From Paramagnetospirillum kuznetsovii (GTDB lineage Bacteria; Pseudomonadota; Alphaproteobacteria; Rhodospirillales; Magnetospirillaceae), in the NCBI RefSeq assembly GCF_003284725.1, contig NZ_PGTO01000003.1, positions 186,001-250,000 on the forward strand: DNA of 64,000 nt. Reading direction: 5' to 3'. The number at the start of each line of letters is the position of its first letter. Positions within the stretch are counted from its first letter, which is position 1. The notes beneath the pieces are model-generated. The model saw nothing but the letters and a program-made list of their open reading frames with translations, had not been told where the DNA came from and made no database searches. This document shows positions 9,033 to 17,649 of this stretch, one piece after another. The position numbers were made by a program, and so were the translations under genes.

Positions 9033-9397
9033 GCTTCGTGCTTGAGCAGTTTGCGCGACAGCTTCAGCGCCTTGTAGAATTCCTGGGCGGCGACGGCCGC
9101 CCGCAATTCCTCGCCCAGCGGCGCGGCGCTGGCGCATGACTCCACGTAATCGGTCAGACAACGCTCGAACAGGCCCAGATATTTCGTCCGACTGCCCGGA
9201 AAGATATAGGCGTTCTGAACGAAGAAATAGACGCGACCGGCGGGCGTGATGCTATCGCCGTCGGCGATGATGTCCTTTTCCCGCAGAATATTGGAATCGT
9301 TCAACACCCGTAGCTTGGTGGAATGTCCGGCATTCTCGACGACGGCGCCGTTCACGATCACCTTTTCGCCGGGCTTCAGATCAATCAGTAGGGGCAC
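8990..9397 (-). CDS. flbT: Flagellin translation regulator FlbT
   Basis: 135 aa from a GTG start at 9397, preceded by GGAG at a good distance; the open frame extends much further upstream but only as a shadow of the next gene. It reads MPLLIDLKPGEKVIVNGAVV, then NILREKDIIADGDSITPAGR and VYFFVQNAYIF, all typical of FlbT. In Caulobacter, FlbT binds the 5' untranslated region of flagellin mRNA and blocks its translation until the hook is complete. The partner flaF is not beside it here. It converges on and overlaps the TPR/glycosyltransferase gene by 43 bases; the flagellin in this window is some 45 kb away. Confidence 0.92.
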   Translation of the reverse strand: MPLLIDLKPGEKVIVNGAVVENAGHSTKLRVLNDSNILREKDIIADGDSITPAGRVYFFVQNAYIFPGSRTKYLGLFERCLTDYVESCASAAPLGEELRAAVAAQEFYKALKLSRKLLKHEAQVLENFKISSAKA

Positions 9398-9444
9398 GTC
9401 TTTTCTCCAAAGGCATGAGCATTCATACCACCGCTTGGCGATGC

Positions 9445-10047
9445 CTACCAGCCGCCACGCTTGGCCCAGTCCTCGACCATGGCCATGCGGTCGGCGCCCC
9501 AAAAGCCTTCGCCGTCGACCACGAAGAAGGGCGAGCCGAACACGCCCTGTTCGATGGCGGTCTCGGTCTCGTCCTTCAGGCGCTGCTTCCACACCGCGTC
9601 CTGGGCGGCCGCTTCCAGCGCGGCGGGATCGATTCCCACGGTCCGGCCCAGTTGGACCACCAAGGCGAGGTCGGAGATATCCTCCCCCTCGGCGAAATAG
9701 GCGTGAAATACCGCCTTGGCGAAGCGTTGCGCCAACGCCTGGTCCCGGTCCGCCAGCCACCAGAAAGCCCGCGACGGCGCCAGCGACGCCACCGGGAACC
9801 GGTCGGGCATGCGGTAGGGCGCGTTGATCAGGCGCGCCACCCGCTCCCAGTCATGGCGGGCATAGGCGCCCTTGATGGGCTGGTCCACCAGTGGCTTGTT
9901 GCCGGACGCCCTGAAGGCCGAACCGATCATGATGGCCTTCCACGCCACCTCGCGCCCCGATCGCCACGCCAAGTCATCGGCCTGAAGCGCCGCGAAATAG
10001 GCATAGGGCGACGAAAAATCGAAATAGAACGAGATGGCATCGCTCAT
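9445..10047 (-). CDS. DsbA-fold 2-hydroxychromene-2-carboxylate isomerase family protein
   Basis: 200 aa from the ATG at 10047, chosen over an in-frame start 33 bases upstream because GGAGTGGGTC precedes it. FYFDFSSPYAYFA near the N-terminus carries the SPY motif where DsbA/thioredoxin proteins have CxxC, and the C-terminus GVFGSPFFVVDGEGFWG has the cis-Pro loop. This is the kappa-GST/HCCA isomerase group, glutathione-dependent enzymes named from naphthalene breakdown but widespread in proteobacteria with unknown natural substrates. The following SDR and RidA genes suggest a small detoxification or catabolic unit. Confidence 0.85.
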   Translation of the reverse strand: MSDAISFYFDFSSPYAYFAALQADDLAWRSGREVAWKAIMIGSAFRASGNKPLVDQPIKGAYARHDWERVARLINAPYRMPDRFPVASLAPSRAFWWLADRDQALAQRFAKAVFHAYFAEGEDISDLALVVQLGRTVGIDPAALEAAAQDAVWKQRLKDETETAIEQGVFGSPFFVVDGEGFWGADRMAMVEDWAKRGGW

Positions 10048-10057
10048 GACCCACTCC

Positions 10058-10726
10058 TCACCACGGAAGCACCCGCCCATCGTAATGGACGAGATGGCCG
10101 CTGTCGGCGGCTTTCAGGTCGGCCAATACCTTTCGCATGCCCGTGATCGCCTCGGGCGGGTCCAGCGGGGCGGTCGGCCCGCCCATATCGGTACGCACCC
10201 ATCCCGGCGACAACGCCACCGTCAGGATACCGCGCGGGGCCAAATCCACCGCCAATCCCTTGATCACCATGTTGAGCGCCGCCTTGGCCGCCCGATAGGC
10301 GTAGGAGCCGCCCGAGGTGTTGTCGGTCACCGAGCCCATCATGGACGACACCGCCGCGAAAATCTTGCGGCCGTCGAGATGGTCGGCAAAGGCCTCCGCC
10401 ACCTTGAGCGGCGCCAGGGCGTCGATGCGCATGACCTCCAGGAACTTGTCCGGGTCCACCGCGCCGAAGTCCTGAGCCTCGCCATAGATTCCGGCGTTGT
10501 GCAGCACGATGTCCAGTTTGACGGTGGCCAAGGACGCCGCCAGCCGCCGGATCGAGGCCGGATCGGCCACGTCGCAGATATAGATCTCGGCCCCCGCCTC
10601 GGAAACGGCGCGACCCTTGGCGGGGTCGCGCACCGTCGCCAACACCCGCCAGCCGTCGGCGGCGTATTGGCGGACGAATTCCAGGCCGAGACCGCGACTG
10701 GCGCCGATGATCAGGATGGCGGGCAT
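10058..10726 (-). CDS. Short-chain dehydrogenase/reductase (SDR)
   Basis: 222 aa. The N-terminal Rossmann motif is ILIIGASRGLGLEFVRQY (GxxxGLG). DVADPASI follows the second strand, and NAG (LHNAGIYG) is conserved. The catalytic residues are visible as SSMMGSV and SYAYRAAKAAL (Tyr-x3-Lys, with Ala before Lys). PGWVRTDMGG is the usual NADP-dependent SDR segment. The closest style is the short C-factor-like SDRs, whose substrates are mostly unknown. It lies 10 bases upstream of the isomerase gene and 4 bases after the RidA gene, so the three are likely co-transcribed. Confidence 0.88.
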   Translation of the reverse strand: MPAILIIGASRGLGLEFVRQYAADGWRVLATVRDPAKGRAVSEAGAEIYICDVADPASIRRLAASLATVKLDIVLHNAGIYGEAQDFGAVDPDKFLEVMRIDALAPLKVAEAFADHLDGRKIFAAVSSMMGSVTDNTSGGSYAYRAAKAALNMVIKGLAVDLAPRGILTVALSPGWVRTDMGGPTAPLDPPEAITGMRKVLADLKAADSGHLVHYDGRVLPW

Positions 10727-10730
10727 GGGA

Positions 10731-11105
10731 TTACGCCTTGAGGGCGGTGACTTCGATTTCCACCTTCATGCGGGGATCGACCAGGCCGCAGACGATGGTG
10801 GTATTGGCGGGGCGGATGCCCTTGAAGGCCTTGCCCAGTACCGGGGCGATGATCTCGAAGAACGCGGCCTCGGTGATATAGGCCTTGACCCGCACCACGT
10901 CCTTGAGCGACGCGCCCGCCTGTTCCAGCGCGGCGGCGATGGTCGCCATGCACTGCTCGGCCTGGGCCACCACGTCGTCGGCGATCTGACCGTCCTTGAA
11001 GCCCGAAGTGCCGGACACGAACACCCAGGGATCCTGCTGGACGGCACGGGAATAGCCGGCAACGTCTTCGAACGAGGAGCCGGAGGAAATCAGACGACGG
11101 GTCAT
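10731..11105 (-). CDS. RidA/YjgF-family protein
   Basis: 124 aa. The family signature is visible: VFVSGTSGFKDGQIADDVVA, then VVRVKAYITEAAFFEII, and the C-terminal IRPANTTIVCGLVDPRMKVE. Family members with a conserved Arg hydrolyse reactive enamine/imine intermediates made by PLP enzymes; here the Arg in GIRPANTT is present. The CGLVDPRMKVEIEV ending resembles the Rid4-Rid7 subgroups rather than archetypal RidA (usually PTRxCVEV), so the physiological substrate is open. It is first gene of the RidA-SDR-isomerase run. Confidence 0.85.
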   Translation of the reverse strand: MTRRLISSGSSFEDVAGYSRAVQQDPWVFVSGTSGFKDGQIADDVVAQAEQCMATIAAALEQAGASLKDVVRVKAYITEAAFFEIIAPVLGKAFKGIRPANTTIVCGLVDPRMKVEIEVTALKA

Positions 11106-11168
11106 GGAACCATCCTTGTCAGCGAGAGGAACAGAGACGACGAGTCATATATCGGGCGCGACGAGCCT

Positions 11169-11513
11169 TCAACCACTCAGGATGCGATCCAGGAACGGCA
11201 CCCTGCCCTCGCGATCCTCGATCTCGATCACCCATAGGTCGCAGTCGAAGTCGCGTTGCCGGGCGATATAGGCATCGGCCTTGTCCTCGGGCACCGGATC
11301 TGGGCCGGTGGCGCGCAGCCATGCGGCCTCGCCGGTGCCGTCGCGCACTTGGCTGAACACCTCGCAGCCAGCGGCGCCGCGATTGAGTTTGACCAGCACG
11401 GCGCCTGCGTCCTCGTCGCCCTTCTTGACCACGAAGGCGGGAATGGCGAGGACGCCGCATTGGCGGATCACCGCATGAACCCACAGCTTGGCCTTCAGGC
11501 GGGGTTGCGTCAC
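11169..11513 (-). CDS. DUF1491 family protein
   Basis: 114 aa, starting GTG at 11513 so that its start overlaps the stop of the upstream channel gene (GTGA). The open frame could be extended upstream but only into the channel gene. It reads LKAKLWVHAVIRQCGVLAIP, then FVVKKGDEDAGAVLVKLN and QRDFDCDLWVIEIEDREGR, which matches the short alphaproteobacterial DUF1491 family of unknown function. The 4-base overlap implies translational coupling to the channel, but no functional link is known. Confidence 0.78.
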   Translation of the reverse strand: MTQPRLKAKLWVHAVIRQCGVLAIPAFVVKKGDEDAGAVLVKLNRGAAGCEVFSQVRDGTGEAAWLRATGPDPVPEDKADAYIARQRDFDCDLWVIEIEDREGRVPFLDRILSG

Positions 11514-12682
11514 GCCTTTGGCTCGGGGAGATTGCCGCCGGGCGGCGGCGCCTGTTCCAGGCCCATGCGGGCTCTGGCGGTTTCCCAAATGACTTCCAGC
11601 AGCGCGTGGTCGTTGGCGACGAACTTATGGAAGTCGCGGGCGTCGAGAATCAGCAGCTGGCAGCGACTGATGGCCTTCACCGTGGCGGTGCGCGGGCAAC
11701 GTTCGATCAGCGCGATCTCGCCGAAGAAATCGCCGTTCTTGAGGATGAAGGTTCCCATCTTGCCTTTCACCTCCACCTGTCCGGTGACGATGAAATACAT
11801 GCATTCGCCGGTATCGCCTTCGCGCATCAGCACCTCGCCCTTGATGGCGCGCGACAGGCGGACCAGATTGGCGATCTGGGCGATCTGACTGGCTTGCAGG
11901 CGGGCGAAGAACGGCACCTTGGCCACCAGATGCCAGGTGGACACGAAATTCTGCCGCTTCATTTCCTCGGAAAAGCCCGAGGCCAGAATGGACGCCGGCA
12001 GCGCGAACATGCACAGCCCCATCACCGCGACGACGCTGCCCAGCATCTTCCCCACCGGCGTGGTCGGCACGATGTCGCCATAGCCGAGGGTGCTCAGGGT
12101 GACGATGGCCCACCACATGGCGTCAGGCACCGACTTGAATCCCGGATTGACGGTTCGTTCGGCGAAATAAAGAAGGGTCGAGGCCGAAATGGCCATCAAC
12201 AGCATGATGAACAGCGACGCCAGCAGCGGCCGCATTTCATTCAGCGCCACCACCCCAAGGGTTTCCAAGGCGGGCGAATAACGCGCCAGCTTCAGGAACC
12301 GCACGATGCCGAATACGGTGGCGCCGTCGGCCGGCAGTTGGAACGCCTCGCCGACCATGAACGGCACCACCGCCAGAAAATCGAACAGGCCGTAAGGGCT
12401 TAGGGCATAGCGCAGCCGCGCCGCCAGGGGCGTATCGTCGTCGATGGGATCGAGGCCGCTGACATAGAGACGGAGGGCGTAATCGGTGGTGAGCGCCACC
12501 AAGAGCAGGGCACTGATCCCGGCGGCCAGCGGTTCATGCGCCCCCCAGACCCCGTCGAGCGTGTTCAGGATGGCGACGCAGGTGGAAAGCACGATGCAGA
12601 CGATGAGAACGGAGCGGAACACCACCGCCCGCTTGGGCGGAAACGGACCTTCCGCAATCAATCCTTTTATCCACTCTCGCAT
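11510..12682 (-). CDS. Cyclic-nucleotide-gated potassium channel (MlotiK1/MmaK type)
   Basis: 390 aa inner-membrane protein. After a hydrophobic S1-S4-like region (about residues 20-170, with LRLYVSGLDP and FLKLARYSPALETLG), a pore loop WWAIVTLSTLGYGDIVP carries the K+ selectivity filter TLGYGD, followed by an S6 helix. The C-terminal domain (about residues 265-375) is a cyclic-nucleotide-binding domain: GEVLMREGDTGECMYFIVTG and the phosphate-binding cassette GEIALIERCPRTATV with the essential Arg. The set matches prokaryotic CNG channels such as MlotiK1, and a homologue MmaK was described from Magnetospirillum. It likely lets cAMP modulate K+ flux. DUF1491 overlaps its stop. Confidence 0.9.
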   Translation of the reverse strand: MREWIKGLIAEGPFPPKRAVVFRSVLIVCIVLSTCVAILNTLDGVWGAHEPLAAGISALLLVALTTDYALRLYVSGLDPIDDDTPLAARLRYALSPYGLFDFLAVVPFMVGEAFQLPADGATVFGIVRFLKLARYSPALETLGVVALNEMRPLLASLFIMLLMAISASTLLYFAERTVNPGFKSVPDAMWWAIVTLSTLGYGDIVPTTPVGKMLGSVVAVMGLCMFALPASILASGFSEEMKRQNFVSTWHLVAKVPFFARLQASQIAQIANLVRLSRAIKGEVLMREGDTGECMYFIVTGQVEVKGKMGTFILKNGDFFGEIALIERCPRTATVKAISRCQLLILDARDFHKFVANDHALLEVIWETARARMGLEQAPPPGGNLPEPKA

Positions 12683-12753
12683 GGAGGCCCCCGTTTAGAA
12701 GGAGCTACTATACCTGCGAGATATTCGAGGCGCTACCGGCCACGACACCTCGG

Positions 12754-13740
12754 TTAGGCCAGAGTCACCTCGAACTCGGCGACGATGGGGGCGTGATAGC
12801 TTTCCGGCGGGCCGACGATGGCGGCGGGCGACACCAACTCGTCGCCCAGCGTCTCGTTATGCAACTCCGCCGCCTTAAAGCCGCCGAGAAGGTTGCGCGA
12901 CACCACGATGTGATCCAGCAGCACCGGATGGCCATGGTGGATGACCGAGAAGCGGGCGCTTTCCGGTAGCGAGCGTTCCACCGGCACCAGCATGCGCATG
13001 GCGAGGTGACCGTTCCCGATATCCTCCTCGTCGCCGCGAATGATGCGAAGCGACGCCTCGCGGTCGGTGGCGTTGAAATCGCCGCACACCGCGATCAGCG
13101 CGTCGGGCTCGGCGTCGAACAGGCGTTCCACCAGCAGGCGCACCTCCAGCGCCTGTCCCGCCTGCTTGACGCTGGCCATGAAGAAGCCTTCCGCCCAACC
13201 GGCCACCGACAGCCAGCGGCCGGGGCTTTCCTTCTGGCCATGGAGCCAAGCCGCCCGTGGCGCCCGCAGATGCAGGTTGATCACATGCAAGCTCCGTCCA
13301 TCGGCCAGCCGGAACGCGGCATGCAGGACCGGCCGGTCCCACTCCAGCGCCATGGCCGAGGGGGATGGCGGGTCGGTCCGGGTCGGCCGCCATTGGCACG
13401 GCTCCACCAGATCGTGCCAGAATTGATCATGACTCTCGGGCGCGTGGCGGGACAAGATGACCAGATTGTGGAGGTCGGACGGATGCGCGCCGCCGCGATT
13501 CAGGCTGATCACCCGATGCCATCCCTCGTAGCGGGTTCCCTCCAAAAGCCGGTCCAGGCCCGACAGCAAACGAGGCCCGTGCTTGGATTGGGCATGGGCA
13601 TTGATTTCCTGGAAACACAGAATGTCGGCCCGCAACCGCTGCAATTGCGGCCGCAAGACACGCAGGCGATCATCGAAATCGATGACTCCGCGCGGGCGAT
13701 CATCCAAGTTTTCCAGATTGAAGGTGGCTATTCGGACCAT
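12754..13740 (-). CDS. Endonuclease/exonuclease/phosphatase (EEP) family protein
   Basis: 328 aa with no obvious signal peptide. The EEP fold signature is clear: VRIATFNLENLDDRPRG at the start, ADILCFQEINAHAQ (catalytic Glu), LIAVCGDFNATDREA (DFN motif) and LLDHIVVSRNLLGG with SYHAPIVAEFEV (terminal D/H region). Members range from DNases to sphingomyelinases and inositol-phosphate phosphatases; nothing in the sequence chooses among them. It is transcribed away from cheZ, with about 290 bases between the two starts. Confidence 0.85.
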   Translation of the reverse strand: MVRIATFNLENLDDRPRGVIDFDDRLRVLRPQLQRLRADILCFQEINAHAQSKHGPRLLSGLDRLLEGTRYEGWHRVISLNRGGAHPSDLHNLVILSRHAPESHDQFWHDLVEPCQWRPTRTDPPSPSAMALEWDRPVLHAAFRLADGRSLHVINLHLRAPRAAWLHGQKESPGRWLSVAGWAEGFFMASVKQAGQALEVRLLVERLFDAEPDALIAVCGDFNATDREASLRIIRGDEEDIGNGHLAMRMLVPVERSLPESARFSVIHHGHPVLLDHIVVSRNLLGGFKAAELHNETLGDELVSPAAIVGPPESYHAPIVAEFEVTLA

Positions 13741-14030
13741 TCTTCCACTGTACTCCCGGTCACTGTCGGCCGCGAGTATGATAAGGCTCCGACTTGTGCC
13801 CTGACGGCGCTTCGGTATAGTGAAACGAAATCAGTCATGACGGCGTGGGGCATGACTTGGGCGCCGCGTTTCTCGACCGGGCGCCTTGATCGCTAAGTGG
13901 TCGATGTGATGAAGAATAGGTTGACCGAGTGCATCCGGGTTTCGGATAACTCCAATAGGCCGTGAGTGGAACGGACAAATGGCGATGGGGCATCCCCGCC
14001 GCCGATGTCGGAAAGGGGTTTCGGGGAATC

Positions 14031-14756
14031 ATGACTACCGAACGCAAGTTGTTCACGGCCGAAATCAAAAGGCTTCAGCAGCGCGGCGATGCTTCCCCCA
14101 ACGCCTCCAACGCCGAGGTTCTGAAGGCCATCAAGGAATTGCGGGAAGACCTCAAGCACCTTGTCACCCATGGCGAGGTTCCGGCCCCCGCCGCCACTCC
14201 CGCCGCCGATGACGCGCTGCCGCAAAAGGCCGCCGAGGTCTCCATGCTGAAGACCGAGCTGCGCGCCCTGGCCGTCTGCATCGAGCATACCAAGGCCGAA
14301 ATCGCCGCCCTGAAGCCCAAGGAAGCCGACGACGACCGCCTGATCGCCGTGACCTTCGAACTGGACGCCATCGTGTCCTCCACCGAAAGGGCCACCGAGC
14401 AGATCCTGGAAGCCTCGGAAAAGATCGAGGCCATCGGAAAGGAAATCCAAGCCCATGCCGCCGACGGCTATGTCAGCCGCCTGGTGGAAGATATCGGCGA
14501 CACCGTCAGCTCCATCTTCGAGGCCTGCAACTTCCAAGACATTACCGGCCAGCGCATCACCAAGGTGGTCAAGACCCTGAAATACGTGGAAGACCGCATC
14601 AACGCCATGATCGAGATCTGGGGCCAGGAAAACATCGCCGACGTCTCGCCCAAGATTTTCGAGGAGCATCGCGACGACGATTCCAAATTGCTTAATGGCC
14701 CGCAGTTGGAAAACAAGGGCATCAGCCAAGCCGAGATCGACAGCCTGTTTGGATGA
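14031..14756 (+). CDS. cheZ: Chemotaxis protein phosphatase CheZ
   Basis: 241 aa from the ATG at 14031 (GGGGAAT upstream; an in-frame ATG-like start 69 bases earlier would add an untypical tail). CheZ dephosphorylates CheY-P. The long hairpin helices are followed by the catalytic segment IFEACNFQDITGQRITKVV, in which the FQDxTGQ motif carries the catalytic Gln. The C-terminus SQAEIDSLFG is the CheY-binding peptide at the end of a flexible linker. Many alphaproteobacteria lack CheZ and use phosphate-sink CheYs, so its presence, outside a che operon, is worth noting. Confidence 0.93.
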   Translation: MTTERKLFTAEIKRLQQRGDASPNASNAEVLKAIKELREDLKHLVTHGEVPAPAATPAADDALPQKAAEVSMLKTELRALAVCIEHTKAEIAALKPKEADDDRLIAVTFELDAIVSSTERATEQILEASEKIEAIGKEIQAHAADGYVSRLVEDIGDTVSSIFEACNFQDITGQRITKVVKTLKYVEDRINAMIEIWGQENIADVSPKIFEEHRDDDSKLLNGPQLENKGISQAEIDSLFG

Positions 14757-14819
14757 CAGTCAAACCGCAAGTAAACATCAGGTATTCACCTGGCGCTTAC
14801 TTAAAAGGTTAACGACAAT

Positions 14820-14850
14820 GGCCCTCGCAAGACGAGGGCCTTTCCATTTG
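14820..14850 (+). terminator. Rho-independent terminator after cheZ
   Basis: GGCCCTCG-CAAGA-CGAGGGCC is a perfect 8-bp stem with a 5-base loop, followed by TTTCCATTTG. It lies 64 bases after the cheZ stop and 48 bases before rnpB, separating the two units. The T tract is broken, so termination may be partial. Confidence 0.7.
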
Positions 14851-14897
14851 TGCCGATCATGCTTGACGGGGCCTCCCTCCAAGCCCAAAGTCCCGGC

Positions 14898-15309
<412 letters not shown>

Positions 15310-15521
15310 ATCTCCCCCCCTCCTAACCCTAGGTATGGGTTGCCGCATCCGCCGCAATGCTGTTCTCGGTCCATACCAAGAACACACTTTCCGCACCCTT
15401 GGCACCAAGGCGGGAAAGATCGCTAAATATCAACAATTTGCATCGATTTCCTCGAGTACTTTAGTAAAAGTGAGGCTGGACTACGGAATTCCACCCATTT
15501 CCCAAAGTTTTACTATCCGAT
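15310..15521. other. Intergenic region between rnpB and the mra operator, no gene seen
   Basis: No coding frame with a plausible start is visible. A weak hairpin AACCC-TAGGTAT-GGGTT (15325-15341) could assist rnpB 3' end formation but lacks a T tract. The later part is AT-richer than its surroundings and presumably belongs to the mraZ promoter region. Confidence 0.5.
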
Positions 15522-15565
15522 TCCATTGACGCCCATCTCATCCCATGCTATCCCATTAACACCCA
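15522..15565 (-). promoter_or_regulatory. Putative MraZ operator: four or five TGGG repeats at 10-bp spacing
   Basis: On the minus strand, TGGG occurs at 15565, 15555, 15545 and 15535, with a degenerate TGGA at 15525, giving an exact 10-bp period. E. coli MraZ binds direct TGGGN repeats separated by five bases in the mraZ promoter, so the spacing matches; the repeat orientation here is opposite to that gene. A possible -35 element TTGACG (15526-15531) lies inside the array, so binding would block transcription. The array lies 71-114 bases before the mraZ start. Confidence 0.72.
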
Positions 15566-15635
15566 CCATTCGGCGCCAGGGGCGTAGTGTGTCGAGGCGG
15601 GTGTTTCGGAAACAGTCAGGCAAGGCGGACGAAAG

Positions 15636-16103
15636 GTGGCGTTGTTCCTATCCACATTCGTCAATCGGATCGACAAGAAGGGCCGGACCTCGGTTCCGGC
15701 GACCTTCCGCGCTGCCTTGGCCGCTGGGGCCTTTCCCGGAATCGTCGCCTATCGCTCGTTCACCAGCGCCTGCATCGAGGGCTGCGGCATGGACTTCATG
15801 GAGCGCCTGTCCGACGGCGCCCAGGCGTTCGATGCCTTCAGTGACGAGCAGGAAAACCTTGCCGCCCTGATCTTCGCCGATGCCCGCCAGCTTCCCTGGG
15901 ATCCGGAAGGCCGCGTCAGCCTGCCCGAGGACATCCTGGCCCATGCCGGAATCACCGAAAGCGTCGCCTTCGTCGGCAAGGGCCAGACCTTCCAGATCTG
16001 GCAGCCCGACGCCTACAAGGCGGTGGAAGCCGACATCCGCGCCAAGGCCCTGACCTCGCGCCCGACCCTGCCCCTGCGCCCCAAGCCCGTGGCGGGGGCT
16101 TGA
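15636..16103 (+). CDS. mraZ: MraZ, DNA-binding regulator of the dcw operon
   Basis: 155 aa, starting at GTG (15636) with GGACGAAAG upstream. MraZ has two AbrB/SpoVT-like beta modules that assemble into a ring and bind repeats in front of its own gene. Both DXXXR signatures are recognisable: NRIDKKGRTSVPATFRAAL in the first repeat and LPWDPEGRVSLPEDILAHAG in the second. The C-terminal tail is Pro/Lys rich. It is the first gene of the cell-wall/division operon; the stop overlaps the region just before the rsmH start. Confidence 0.95.
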   Translation: MALFLSTFVNRIDKKGRTSVPATFRAALAAGAFPGIVAYRSFTSACIEGCGMDFMERLSDGAQAFDAFSDEQENLAALIFADARQLPWDPEGRVSLPEDILAHAGITESVAFVGKGQTFQIWQPDAYKAVEADIRAKALTSRPTLPLRPKPVAGA

Positions 16104-16105
16104 TC

Positions 16106-17068
16106 ATGACCCCCTCGCCCCATATCCCGGTCCTGCTGTCCGAGGTGATCGAGGCGCTGGCCCCGCGCGACGGCGGCATCTATGTGGACGGCACCTTCGG
16201 GGCCGGTGGCTATTCCATGGCCATGCTCGACGGCGCCCGCTGCACCGTCCACGGCATCGACCGCGACCCCCATGCGGTGGCGCGGGGCCGTGCGCTGCAA
16301 ACCCAGCGCGGCGGCGCCTTCGCCATGATCGAAGGCCGCTTCGGCCAGATGGACGAGCTTTTGCGTATCCAGGGTGTCAACCAGGTAGACGGCGTCGCCC
16401 TGGACATCGGCGTGTCCTCCATGCAGATCGACGAGGCCGAGCGCGGCTTCTCCTTCGCCAAGGACGGACCGCTGGACATGCGCATGGAGCAAAGCGGCCC
16501 CAGCGCCGCCGATCTCGTCAATCACACCGAGGAAGCGGCGCTGGCCGACATCATCTATCGCTACGGCGAGGAACGCCTGTCGCGCCGGGTGGCCAAGGCC
16601 ATCGTGACCATGCGCAAGGACAAGAAGTTCGAACGCACCTCGGAGCTGGCCGCCGTCATCCGCCGGGTGGTCCCCAAGCATGCCGACGGCATCGATCCGG
16701 CGACGCGGACCTTCCAGGCGCTGCGCATCGCGGTCAACGACGAACTGGGCGAGTTGGAGCGGGGACTGGCCGCCGCCGAGCGGTTGCTCGCCCCCGGCGG
16801 GCGGCTGGCGGTCGTCACCTTCCATTCCCTGGAAGACCGGGTGGTCAAGGACTTCATGCGCGACCGCAGCGGCGAGGCGGCGCGTCCGTCGCGCCATCTG
16901 CCCCAGGCGGCCTCCGGCCCGGCGGCCAGCTTCACCCTGCTGCATCGCCGCGCCGTCAAGGCCGGACAGGAAGAGACCCAGGCCAATCCGCGCGCCCGCT
17001 CGGCCAAGCTGCGCGCCGCCATCCGCACCGAAGCCCAAGCCTGGACCCAATCGGGGAGGCCGTCATGA
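16106..17068 (+). CDS. rsmH: 16S rRNA m4C1402 methyltransferase RsmH (MraW)
   Basis: 320 aa from the ATG at 16106, preceded by GGCGGGGGC. Uses S-adenosylmethionine to methylate N4 of C1402 in 16S rRNA. N-terminus HIPVLLSEVIEAL is a hallmark. The SAM site is visible as YVDGTFGAGGYS, and DGVALDIGVSSMQIDEAERG, then PLDMRM and YRYGEERLSRRVA follow. C-terminal FHSLEDRVVKDFM and RARSAKLRA are conserved. Its last four bases overlap ftsL (ATGA). Confidence 0.96.
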   Translation: MTPSPHIPVLLSEVIEALAPRDGGIYVDGTFGAGGYSMAMLDGARCTVHGIDRDPHAVARGRALQTQRGGAFAMIEGRFGQMDELLRIQGVNQVDGVALDIGVSSMQIDEAERGFSFAKDGPLDMRMEQSGPSAADLVNHTEEAALADIIYRYGEERLSRRVAKAIVTMRKDKKFERTSELAAVIRRVVPKHADGIDPATRTFQALRIAVNDELGELERGLAAAERLLAPGGRLAVVTFHSLEDRVVKDFMRDRSGEAARPSRHLPQAASGPAASFTLLHRRAVKAGQEETQANPRARSAKLRAAIRTEAQAWTQSGRPS

Positions 17069-17649
17069 AGCGCGGCCTGCTCGGCACCATCTTGTGGACC
17101 TTGCTTGCGGGCTGCATCGGCGTCGGCCTGTTCTTCATCAAGCACGAGGTCAAGGATCAGGAGCGTCGATTGACCTCCCTGACCACCGAGATTCAGCGCA
17201 ATCAGGAAACCATCCACGTGCTGCGCGCCGAGTGGAGCTATCTCAACGATCCCTCCCGCCTGCGCATGCTGGCGGAAAAGCATCTGGGCATGCATGCGGT
17301 CAAGCCCGCCGAGATCGCCAGTCTTGATTCGGTGCTGCGCGATGGCCTGGCGTCGCCGACCATGATGGCCGCCGCGTTGCCGCCGCGTCAGCCCGCGACC
17401 ATCGCCGCCAAGCCCACCGAACACGCGCCCAAGCAACAGATCAAGCTGGCCGAAACCCCCGCCAATCCACGCCCGGCGGATTCCGGCAAGCCACCGCCCC
17501 CCAAACCGCAACAGCCAAAGCCCGGCGGGGTCACCGTCGCCAGTGGCACGGCCCCACCGCCCACTGTGCTGGCGGCCCCCGCGAAGGGGGGACACACCAT
17601 CGTGGTGAAATCACCGGCCCTGGCCCAGACAGATGGGGGGAGCCGGTGA
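17065..17649 (+). CDS. ftsL: Cell division protein FtsL (alphaproteobacterial type)
   Basis: 194 aa bitopic membrane protein: short cytoplasmic N-terminus MKRG, one transmembrane helix (TILWTLLAGCIGVGLFFI), then a periplasmic coiled coil (about residues 25-75: HEVKDQERRLTSLTTEIQRN) with LRAEWSYLNDPSRLRMLAEK. The last is the conserved patch that contacts FtsB and FtsQ. After it comes an unusually long Pro/Ala/Lys-rich tail of about 100 residues. FtsL is part of the FtsQLB trigger of septal wall synthesis. Assignment rests on topology, the conserved patch and position between rsmH and ftsI; both junctions are 4-base overlaps. Confidence 0.85.
   Translation: MKRGLLGTILWTLLAGCIGVGLFFIKHEVKDQERRLTSLTTEIQRNQETIHVLRAEWSYLNDPSRLRMLAEKHLGMHAVKPAEIASLDSVLRDGLASPTMMAAALPPRQPATIAAKPTEHAPKQQIKLAETPANPRPADSGKPPPPKPQQPKPGGVTVASGTAPPPTVLAAPAKGGHTIVVKSPALAQTDGGSR

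Noticed and set aside
16100-16105. TTG start for rsmH at 16100
   Set aside because: It would overlap the mraZ stop without benefit; ATG at 16106 fits the ribosome-binding site and family N-terminus.
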